A DNA stretch of 8,820 nt from WQTU01 sp031548835 (GTDB taxonomy: Bacteria > Spirochaetota > Spirochaetia > CADAEX01). Position numbers and translations under genes: made by a program. Location: contig JAVBQS010000089.1 in NCBI GenBank assembly GCA_031548835.1, positions 1 through 8,820 of the forward strand. The letters are read 5' to 3'. Below the pieces are notes generated by a model, which was given only the letters and a program-made list of their open reading frames with translations, did not search any database and was not told the origin of the DNA. Numbering within the stretch: the stretch's first letter is position 1; every line of letters starts with the position of its first letter. Positions 1 to 5,401 of the stretch are shown here, in pieces.

Positions 1-1180
1 TTATTACTATTACAAGATTTCTTATTTTATCCAGTGTCTGGTTAAAGAAGTGGGCCATATCGCCTATTTCATCTTTACTGTTTATATTTAACCGCTTTGT
101 TAAATCTCCTTCTCCTTCTGAAATATCTTTTAACATTAATGATGTGCGTTTAATCGGCGAAATAATTCCGCGCGCAACAATAACAATTACTGCTGCTATA
201 ATAGCAATTGCTATGAGGCTGAATATTATAGAAAATATCAGCATTGTTTTTACTGGAGCAAGAATTTTATTCATTGGAACTGCTATTGTAATTGACCATG
301 GAGTAGTTGTTTCTCCAATCCTGATTGGAGAACAGAGAATATTCATTTCTGATTTTATTTGAGGAGAATAGACTGAATAGTTTAATTCCTTGCCTTCTAT
401 AACAGAATTCACAAATGTATCAAAATATTTTCCTGTCATATCTCTTTCTGTATCGCGCATCTGTTTTCCCACCCGTGATGGATCAAAATGTGCTACAATA
501 ATACCGCCATTGCTGAAAAGCGCTGCTACTCCGCTGTCATAAGGTTTTATTTCAGACACTACATGCTGTAAAAAACTTATATCTATGTCTATCCCAACTA
601 TACCGACCATATTACCATCTTTTGTTATAATAGGATTAATAAGTGTAGTGGCAAGAATATTTTTTCCAGCAACATTTCTAAAATTTGGGTCCAGTATACG
701 TTCTTCCTTTGTTTCGGAAAGCAGTTTATCATAATTGGCCATTGCTTTTAATGTTATTGTTCCTGTTTCTCTTGTGTAATTAGATACATATCTGCCTGTG
801 TTGTCTGTTCCTGGAGTATTCATATATTTGCTGTCAAGGCTGTCAAGCGCATTTGGCTTCCAGCAGGTCCAAACACTAATAAAGTCCGGATTTGATTCAA
901 GAATTCCCAAAAGAACTGCATTATAAATATCACGCCTGTCTTCCTGATCAACAGCAGTGTAGCTATCCATTATATTTTCAATAGTTCTTACCAGCGCCAT
1001 ATCTTCATTGGCTGACATTTGGATATCTTTGGCATTTAACCGCACTATATTTAAAGTATTTTCCATAGCTGCTTTTACCTGTAGAGATCTGGATGTTGTA
1101 TAAATAAATGCAGTAAGGCCGGCTATTATTAAAATGTTAATTACAAGAATAACACCTATCATTTTTGTGTTAAGCTTCAT
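1..1180 (-). CDS. Methyl-accepting chemotaxis protein, N-terminal part (dCache + HAMP), truncated by window edge
   Basis: Transmembrane chemoreceptor that senses an extracytoplasmic ligand and controls the CheA kinase. The 393 visible codons start at an ATG preceded by a strong AAGGAG (1187-1192, minus strand) at good spacing. Order: a first membrane helix (about residues 7-28); a periplasmic region of roughly 270 residues with double-Cache character (ISVWTCW at 101-107, INPIITKDGNMVGIVGIDID at 181-200, a second lobe with SNGGIIVAHFDPSRVGKQM at 223-241, and TPWSITIAVP at 293-302 just before the membrane); a second membrane helix (about 313-336); and a HAMP domain with PIKRT at 342-346 and ISEGEGDLTKRL at 353-364. 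The cytoplasmic methylation and signalling hairpin lies beyond position 1. The frame has no internal stop. I could not recognise a known amino-acid or purine ligand motif in the Cache domain, so the ligand is unknown. The family call is secure. Confidence 0.93.
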   Translation of the reverse strand, partial: MKLNTKMIGVILVINILIIAGLTAFIYTTSRSLQVKAAMENTLNIVRLNAKDIQMSANEDMALVRTIENIMDSYTAVDQEDRRDIYNAVLLGILESNPDFISVWTCWKPNALDSLDSKYMNTPGTDNTGRYVSNYTRETGTITLKAMANYDKLLSETKEERILDPNFRNVAGKNILATTLINPIITKDGNMVGIVGIDIDISFLQHVVSEIKPYDSGVAALFSNGGIIVAHFDPSRVGKQMRDTERDMTGKYFDTFVNSVIEGKELNYSVYSPQIKSEMNILCSPIRIGETTTPWSITIAVPMNKILAPVKTMLIFSIIFSLIAIAIIAAVIVIVARGIISPIKRTSLMLKDISEGEGDLTKRLNINSKDEIGDMAHFFNQTLDKIRNLVIVI

Positions 1181-1580
1181 TTTATTCTCCTTATATTTCT
1201 ATCTATATTTAATTGTCATATAATATTTCAAACTAATTTTTTGGCAATATAAAAGTCAAAGTATGCTAGTAATGTTATTTTTAATTGTTTTTTAATTTGA
1301 ATATATCTATAATAAAATCTAATATCCCTTTATATATTCGGCAATAATTAAAGTAAAAATATTATACCATTATTTTTATACTAAAGTAATACCTCTCTGT
1401 TCTGTGCCAACTATTTCTTTTAAGTATAAAACTGTAAAAATGTTATTTCTTTATAAGAATCGGATTATTAAAGCTTATATTTAAATTAAAATCTATAATT
1501 TTATTTTAAATATAAGCTTTTCAATGATGAGAAAATCCCTATTATTGTTTTTTAATAAAAATATCAATATTATTTATGAC
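1181..1580. other. Divergent intergenic region between the chemoreceptor and the CDF transporter
   Basis: I see no coding sequence here apart from a possible 19-codon upstream extension of the CDF gene (1524-1580). The stretch is very AT-rich and must carry the promoters of two divergent genes. For the receptor, minus-strand TTGAAA with a TATAGA about 18 bases downstream (around 1205-1234) is a weak candidate promoter. For the transporter, TATAAA at 1425-1430 is a possible -10 element without a good -35. I saw no sigma-28 or sigma-54 promoter. The main structured element is the long inverted repeat at 1470-1520, listed separately. Confidence 0.5.
1470..1520. repeat. 51-base near-perfect inverted repeat (hairpin) upstream of the CDF gene
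   Basis: The left arm AAAGCTTATATTTAAA (1470-1485) is matched exactly by its reverse complement at 1505-1520. Inside it, after one T-T mismatch (1486/1504), TAAAAT (1487-1492) pairs with ATTTTA (1498-1503). This leaves a five-base loop, CTATA. In total 22 of 23 positions pair. The repeat ends three bases before the ATG at 1524 and 60 bases before the ATG at 1581. It could be an operator for a dimeric regulator, an mRNA hairpin controlling translation, or an AT-rich terminator. No uridine-like tract follows on the plus strand, which argues against a plus-strand terminator. Function is inferred; the symmetry is seen directly. Confidence 0.7.
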
Positions 1581-2507
1581 ATGAAACAATTCACAGAATT
1601 ATCAATTATAAAACTTGTTACTATTGTTAATTTTGCTTTTGGTTTTATAGGAATTTTTGTGTCAATATTTACAAAATCTTCTTCTCTTATGTTTGATGGT
1701 TTATATTCATTTATATCAAGTTTTTTTACTATAATTTCTGCAAGAATTGTTAAGTTGGTTACCAGTGCGGAAAATAGAAAATATCAGTTCGGATACGGCG
1801 CTTTTGAGCCTTTTTTTATAATTATCCGCACTATGGCAGTAGTTGGCATTAATTCTTTTTTATTTTCAAATGCGATTTTTTCAATCAGATCAGGGGGAAA
1901 TGAAATTGATATTTCACTTGGAATTATTTATACAATAGTTTCTATTATTATCTGCATAATAATTACTATAATTTTAAAAAAAAGTGCAAGAAGCCTGGAA
2001 TCGCCTGTTTTAGTGGCTGAATACCGCAGCTGGATAAATGATACTCTTTTAAGCGCTTCTATTTTTGTCGCTTTTCTTTTTATTTTTATAATAAAGAAAA
2101 CTTCCTTATCCTATATTGCCTCCTATATTGATCCTTGTGTAACAATAATATTAATTATTTATATGCTTCCTTCTCTTATAACACAGTTTTTTACAAATTT
2201 GAAGGAACTGCTTAATGCTGCGCCTCCGGTACATATACAGGAAAGTTTAAACAAAATTATACAGCCATATATAGAAAAATATGATTTTATGGGATTTCAG
2301 ATCTATTCAGCAAAAAGAGGGAGAAATCTTTATATGATTATTCATGTTTTTATGAAAAGAGACCAGGCTGTGAGCGAATTAGATAAAATAAGAAAACTGA
2401 TGGTTCATGATATAAAAAAATTCTGGCATCATAGCGATATTGATATAATATTTACTATTGATCAGAGCTGGATACCGTTATCTGTGCCTACAGGCATAGA
2501 TAACTAA
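1581..2507 (+). CDS. Cation diffusion facilitator (CDF) family transporter, COG3965-like
   Basis: Inner-membrane antiporter expected to export a divalent metal such as Zn, Co, Cd, Fe or Mn in exchange for protons. From the ATG at 1581 the protein has 308 residues, normal for the family. It has six predicted membrane helices (about 11-31, 36-56, 79-101, 112-131, 157-172, 180-203) and a cytoplasmic C-terminal domain (about 211-296). Family marks are SSLMFDGLYSF at 33-43, YQFGYGAFEPFF at 69-80, EYRSWIND at 147-154 and a NLKELLNAAPP-like segment after helix 6. The usual helix-2 DxxxD is DxxxS here (D39, S43) and the helix-5 HxxxD is SxxxD (S150, D154). I recall this pattern from the COG3965 branch, but it leaves the substrate open. 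An in-frame ATG at 1524 would add 19 low-complexity residues directly against the palindrome. I prefer 1581 because it matches the usual N-terminal length, although neither start has a clear ribosome binding site. The gene converges with the acetyltransferase across 22 bases. Confidence 0.88.
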   Translation: MKQFTELSIIKLVTIVNFAFGFIGIFVSIFTKSSSLMFDGLYSFISSFFTIISARIVKLVTSAENRKYQFGYGAFEPFFIIIRTMAVVGINSFLFSNAIFSIRSGGNEIDISLGIIYTIVSIIICIIITIILKKSARSLESPVLVAEYRSWINDTLLSASIFVAFLFIFIIKKTSLSYIASYIDPCVTIILIIYMLPSLITQFFTNLKELLNAAPPVHIQESLNKIIQPYIEKYDFMGFQIYSAKRGRNLYMIIHVFMKRDQAVSELDKIRKLMVHDIKKFWHHSDIDIIFTIDQSWIPLSVPTGIDN

Positions 2508-2529
2508 ATTTATTTTACTTACTTGTTCT

Positions 2530-3036
2530 TTACCAGACAATTGTTCCTTCAATGCCTTCAAGAGAATTTGTAGTTAGTTCACATGCAAGAACAAATTTAT
2601 CAGGAATATTTTCCCTGTTTTTTATATTCCAATATACAGACGGCTGAAATCCAAACCTGTTATAATAATCAATATCTCCAACAAGAAAAACTGATCTATA
2701 ATCCATATTTTTTGCTATTCTAAAACTTGTGCTAATCAGTTTTGCTCCTATGCCTTTTCCTCTGTGTTCAGGTAAAACAGAAATTGGCGCAAGCAGGAGT
2801 GTCTCATGCTGTGCCATGTTAGTTATAATATATGTTTTTGTAAGCATGATATGCCCTATAAGTTTTTTATCTTCTTCAGCTACCAGCGCAAGTTCAGGAA
2901 TATAATTTTTGCTGCTGCGGAGTTTATTTACAAAATCCTGCTCTTTGCCATCGCTGACTTTAGCTGTCTGGAAAGCTGTTTTTACAACATTATAAATTTC
3001 CCCGTAGTCTTTTTCTGTTTCCTGTCTAATTAACAT
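2530..3036 (-). CDS. GNAT family N-acetyltransferase, YhbS-like (COG3153)
   Basis: Cytosolic acetyltransferase that would move an acetyl group from acetyl-CoA to an amine of an unidentified acceptor. The 168-residue length is typical of this single-domain family. The N-terminal segment IRQETEKDYGEIYNVV (3-18) is the usual GNAT opening. LVAEEDKKLIGHIML (51-65) forms the central strands. LAPISVLPEHRGKGIGAKLI (82-101) carries the acetyl-CoA pyrophosphate loop RGKGIG. VFLVGDIDYYNRFGF (116-130) and the C-terminal pattern ending GTIVW (164-168) are characteristic of the YhbS group. The ATG is preceded by AGGAAA (3043-3048, minus) with six bases between. It lies 46 bases downstream of the small membrane protein gene on the same strand, so the two may be co-transcribed, but each has its own ribosome binding site. 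The acceptor cannot be read from sequence. Confidence 0.9.
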   Translation of the reverse strand: MLIRQETEKDYGEIYNVVKTAFQTAKVSDGKEQDFVNKLRSSKNYIPELALVAEEDKKLIGHIMLTKTYIITNMAQHETLLLAPISVLPEHRGKGIGAKLISTSFRIAKNMDYRSVFLVGDIDYYNRFGFQPSVYWNIKNRENIPDKFVLACELTTNSLEGIEGTIVW

Positions 3037-3082
3037 TTATAGTTTCCTGATATAGTTTTAATAATTTAAAATTATTATTATT

Positions 3083-3454
3083 TTATTGCTTAAAAGGATA
3101 TACATAAAAATCAAATTTAGGATTTTTATCTGCAATATTTTTATCATCAAAAATAACCTGCAAATTCTGTGTTTTGTTTGATTTTAGATAACTATTTATA
3201 TTTTTATCCCAGCTCTCGTTCCCATATAACGCTTTAACTTCAAGCACAATATATCCATCTCCGCCATTATTTTTAATTTCAGCTTCTGCTTTTATTTTGT
3301 AATCGCCATTATCATTAATAACTGATGTATTAGTAGAAATAATTACAGGATCAGGAGATCCTTTTTTATCAGATTTAAGTTTAAAATAGGAAAAAATTCC
3401 TACAGCCATAAGTAAAAAAAGAATAATTTTTGTATAATTTATATTTGTTTTCAT
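3083..3454 (-). CDS. Small membrane-anchored hypothetical protein
   Basis: I do not recognise this 123-residue protein with certainty. It starts with a lysine-containing N-terminus followed by one hydrophobic helix (about residues 9-24, IILFLLMAVGIFSYF), which would act as an uncleaved signal anchor; there is no lipobox cysteine. The rest, about 95 residues, is polar and would lie outside the cytoplasmic membrane. It alternates strand-like segments (KIKAEAEIKNNGGDGYIVLEVKAL at about 53-76, then NLQVIFDD and KFDFYVYPF near the end). This resembles FxLYD/DUF3426-type immunoglobulin-like beta-sandwiches, in which a phrase such as EIKNNG often marks the core strand; that resemblance is an inference. 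A clear AAGGAAAG (3458-3465, minus) lies just upstream of the ATG, which supports a real gene and this start. The acetyltransferase gene follows 46 bases downstream. Confidence 0.75.
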   Translation of the reverse strand: MKTNINYTKIILFLLMAVGIFSYFKLKSDKKGSPDPVIISTNTSVINDNGDYKIKAEAEIKNNGGDGYIVLEVKALYGNESWDKNINSYLKSNKTQNLQVIFDDKNIADKNPKFDFYVYPFKQ

Positions 3455-3631
3455 TTTCTTTCCTTATTTATATTTTAATTAATAATTTAATAAATTATCA
3501 GGGATTAATATATTATCATTTGAAACAACTTTATTGTAGTAGCTTTTGACATATCTGGTATTATTAGTTAAATGTTAATCTAATTACTGTTAAATAAAAA
3601 ATAGGACTGTTCGATAACCTGAAAAATGATA

Positions 3632-3659
3632 ATCCCGGCAAGGTAAGCAATGCCGGGAT
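3632..3659 (-). terminator. GC-rich hairpin, likely rho-independent terminator of the diguanylate cyclase gene
   Basis: ATCCCGGCA (3632-3640) pairs exactly with TGCCGGGAT (3651-3659) around a ten-base loop, giving a nine-base-pair stem that stands out in very AT-rich DNA. Read on the minus strand, the stem is followed by ATTATCATTTTTC, a moderate T tract, so it would act on transcripts arriving from the cyclase gene ending at 3824, about 165 bases upstream. On the plus strand only A-rich sequence follows, so it would not work in that direction. Its position inside the MITE-like stretch means it may have been brought in with that element. Confidence 0.6.
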
Positions 3660-3706
3660 AATAAAATAAAAATCTTTAAGATTATGAACTATTTGTTAAA
3701 AAATTA

Positions 3707-3747
3707 TACATTTTGTTCAAATTAGTACATTTTGTGTTTACAAAATG
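3707..3747. repeat. Short direct and inverted repeat cluster (TACATTTTGT)
   Basis: TACATTTTGT occurs at 3707-3716 and again at 3726-3735, 19 bases apart. The inverse, ACAAAATG, follows at 3740-3747, so CATTTTGT (3728-3735) and ACAAAATG form an eight-base-pair hairpin with a four-base loop. Nearby, TCTAACAGG is repeated at 3751-3759 and 3764-3772. Such spaced sites could bind a protein (regulator or transposase). No function is shown. Confidence 0.5.
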
Positions 3748-3823
3748 ATTTCTAACAGGATTATCTAACAGGCCTAATAATAGAATTCCCTATTTTAAAA
3801 CAGTAATAAAGAAGTCCTGCCTA

Positions 3824-4942
3824 TTAATTAAAATATATGCAGTTTTTACCTTGTTTTTTTGCAATATAAAGATTGGAATCCACACGCATAATAATAGTAT
3901 CTGTAGTATCATCCTTTTTATATTGAGTAACACCAAAACTGGCTGTGATTTTTGGTTTATAAGTGCTGAAAGATTTTTCAATAGTTTGCCTTAACCGTTC
4001 TGCAATAATTGCAGCTTCTTCAAGGCCGGTATGAGGGAGCAATATCATAAATTCTTCGCCGCCCCATCTTGCAAAAACATCTCTGCTTCGGAGGTGTACA
4101 CTGACAACATTGACACATTCAATCAGAACTTTATCGCCTGTCATATGGCCCAGTGTATCATTAAGTACTTTAAAATTATCCAAGTCAAACATGATAATTG
4201 CAAAAACAGTCTCTTCTGTTTTTGCAATATTAAGCCACTGCACAAAAGCTCTGTCAAATTTTTGCCTGTTATATATATTTGTAAGAGGATCAGTAACTGC
4301 AAGCTGCTCAAGCTGATTTTCCCTAAGATACTGCATTCTTTTGTAAACATTAATATTAAAAGAATAAATAGCTGCAAATAAAATTGCTATTAGAAAATAG
4401 ATAAATACACCTATGTATTGATGAAATGGTATGTGATTAATATATTTTGGCGCTGCAATAAGAAATTCAGCCATAATTCCCAGGCTAAATAATAAACAGT
4501 AAATCCACCGTCCAGGAATTAAAAAAGATGCAAAAAGTATAAGAAGAAAAGCCATAGCCTGATCCATAAAAATCGGATCTTTTGGAACCAAAATTATCAT
4601 AATCTGATAACTTAATACAAAAATAATCTCATATATAAAAAATGTATTTATTATAATATTAGGACTTTTTACTTTTTGGCTAATCCATAAAAGAATAAGA
4701 GAGAGTAAGAATATAAATATTCTTATTGATATATTATATAGAAACGGACAAGAAAATTCTTTATATATAAAAAAATCAAAAAAAATTAATAGGAGAAAAA
4801 TAATTCCTGTCAGAACAGCGACAATTCCTATATTTTTGCGCGCATTATTAATGTATTGAGTAAAAAAAACTTTTTCCAGATTCTTATTCTTGAATTCTGC
4901 AATATGATTAATTTGCGACACCAGATTGTCTTTATTTATCAT
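3824..4942 (-). CDS. Membrane-bound diguanylate cyclase (GGDEF domain)
   Basis: Makes cyclic di-GMP from two GTP and so regulates motility, adhesion or development. Counting from the ATG at 4942 the protein has 372 residues. A short cytoplasmic N-terminus is followed by a membrane sensor region of about six helices (roughly 38-58, 73-90, 95-119, 129-145, 148-164, 176-198) with no recognised MASE or 7TM name. A short linker leads to the GGDEF domain (about 210-372). The domain looks active: TDPLTNIYNR at 217-226, metal-binding FDLDNFKVLND at 252-262, signature GGEEF at 294-298, and an inhibitory-site RxxD (RSRD, 285-288) five residues before it, implying product inhibition. A GTG at 4957 would add five residues but has no ribosome binding site, whereas GGA about ten bases before the ATG at 4942 supports the shorter start. 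It lies downstream of tRNA-Pro on the same strand, with no obvious terminator between them. Confidence 0.93.
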   Translation of the reverse strand: MINKDNLVSQINHIAEFKNKNLEKVFFTQYINNARKNIGIVAVLTGIIFLLLIFFDFFIYKEFSCPFLYNISIRIFIFLLSLILLWISQKVKSPNIIINTFFIYEIIFVLSYQIMIILVPKDPIFMDQAMAFLLILFASFLIPGRWIYCLLFSLGIMAEFLIAAPKYINHIPFHQYIGVFIYFLIAILFAAIYSFNINVYKRMQYLRENQLEQLAVTDPLTNIYNRQKFDRAFVQWLNIAKTEETVFAIIMFDLDNFKVLNDTLGHMTGDKVLIECVNVVSVHLRSRDVFARWGGEEFMILLPHTGLEEAAIIAERLRQTIEKSFSTYKPKITASFGVTQYKKDDTTDTIIMRVDSNLYIAKKQGKNCIYFN

Positions 4943-5036
4943 TAAAATTTTTTCCACTCATAATTGAGAACAGGTTCTGCTATATAGCCTTGGGTATATC
5001 AATAAAAAATCAAAGCTGTAAATAAAAATAAGAGAA

Positions 5037-5111
5037 TCGGGCTGGCCGGATTTGAACCGGCGACCCCATGACCCCCAGTCATGTACGCTAGACCAGCTGC
5101 GCTACAGCCCG
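5037..5111 (-). tRNA. tRNA-Pro (anticodon GGG)
   Basis: Read on the minus strand, the 75 bases fold into a complete cloverleaf. The seven-pair acceptor stem is CGGGCTG with CAGCCCG plus discriminator A. The D arm is GCGC/GCGT, with one G-U pair, around AGCTGGTCTA. The anticodon stem CATGA/TCATG encloses the loop CTGGGGG, with anticodon GGG at 5074-5076 and G at position 37 as usual for proline. The T arm is GCCGG/CCGGC around TTCAAAT. The CCA end is not encoded and must be added by nucleotidyltransferase. GGG reads CCC and CCU codons, so another proline tRNA elsewhere would be expected for CCA and CCG. Confidence 0.97.
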
Positions 5112-5125
5112 GAAATTGATTTTGA

Positions 5126-5154
5126 AGAATATCATTTAGACAAACGATTGTCAA
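5126..5154 (-). promoter_or_regulatory. Sigma-70-type promoter of tRNA-Pro
   Basis: On the minus strand a perfect -35 element TTGACA (5149-5154) is followed after exactly 17 bases by TATTCT (5126-5131), a four-of-six match to the -10 consensus. The mature tRNA begins 14 bases further on, leaving a very short 5' leader for RNase P to remove. This is the best housekeeping promoter in the window. Because no clear terminator follows the tRNA, it may also feed the diguanylate cyclase gene. Confidence 0.75.
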
Positions 5155-5401
5155 TAAATTTCTGCTTCTCGATGTTTCTCTGAAGCCTGTTTTCAAAATA
5201 GTCTGATATATAATATATTCAATTATATAGATGTTTTTAATATGATAGAGTAAACCCTGTTATTTAAAACAGCCTATTTTATTTATAAGAACCAGATATA
5301 ATAAAAGATTATAGAAAAATAATAATTAAAACTATCTATTTAAAAAAACTCTTATATAGCATAAAATTAAACTATATTACCTAAAAATTGGAAAAATAAG
5401 T
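5155..5401 (+). promoter_or_regulatory. Upstream region of the carboxykinase gene with a candidate -10 element
   Basis: No coding sequence is seen in this AT-rich stretch. A perfect TATAAT lies at 5297-5302 but has no recognisable -35 at normal spacing, so the promoter is tentative; it would give a leader of about 90 bases. A small hairpin, CTGTT (5257-5261) with AACAG (5268-5272), precedes it. The ribosome binding site of the carboxykinase is weak (GGA at 5390-5392, nine bases before the ATG). I saw no riboswitch structure. Confidence 0.35.

Larger units (their letters stand above)
3602..3776. mobile_element. Possible MITE-like element with imperfect terminal inverted repeats, no transposase
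   Basis: The left end TAGGACTGTTCGATAA (3602-3617) and the reverse complement of the right end (3761-3776, TAGGCCTGTTAGATAA) agree at 14 of 16 bases. They bound a non-coding stretch of 175 bases lying wholly between the two flanking genes. Both ends begin with TA outside a GG, which would fit a TA target duplication as made by IS630/Tc1-type elements, but TA is common in such AT-rich DNA. Inside lie the GC-rich hairpin at 3632-3659 and a short repeat cluster at 3707-3747. No reading frame is present, so any movement would need a transposase elsewhere. It could instead be a complex terminator and regulatory region. Copies elsewhere in the genome would settle this. Confidence 0.4.

Noticed and set aside
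144..362. A 72-residue plus-strand frame rich in isoleucine
   Set aside because: It is antisense to the HAMP and second membrane helix of the chemoreceptor, whose own frame is uninterrupted and well supported.
1240..1262. TTGGCAATATAAAAG considered as a sigma-54 promoter
   Set aside because: It lacks the GC half and the TTGCA -12 element at the required spacing.
1976..1983. Run of eight A in the CDF gene (and another eight-A run at 4862-4869 in the cyclase) considered as phase-variable tracts
   Set aside because: Eight-base A runs are expected in DNA this AT-rich; both frames are intact and nothing else suggests contingency loci.
2806..3033. A 75-residue plus-strand frame rich in phenylalanine and cysteine
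   Set aside because: It is antisense to the acetyltransferase, whose motifs are clear; its composition is that of a reverse-strand shadow.
3060..3076. AATAATTT-A-AAATTATT inverted repeat between the small protein and acetyltransferase genes
   Set aside because: Eight base pairs of pure A-T with a one-base centre cannot form a stable hairpin and is easily a chance product of the composition.
3790..4381. Short frames overlapping the diguanylate cyclase on both strands
   Set aside because: They are shadows of the GGDEF coding sequence in other frames.
4999..5196. A 65-residue reading frame on the minus strand
   Set aside because: It runs through the tRNA-Pro gene; its GSNPASPI-like tail is the typical translation of a tRNA T arm, and it has no ribosome binding site.
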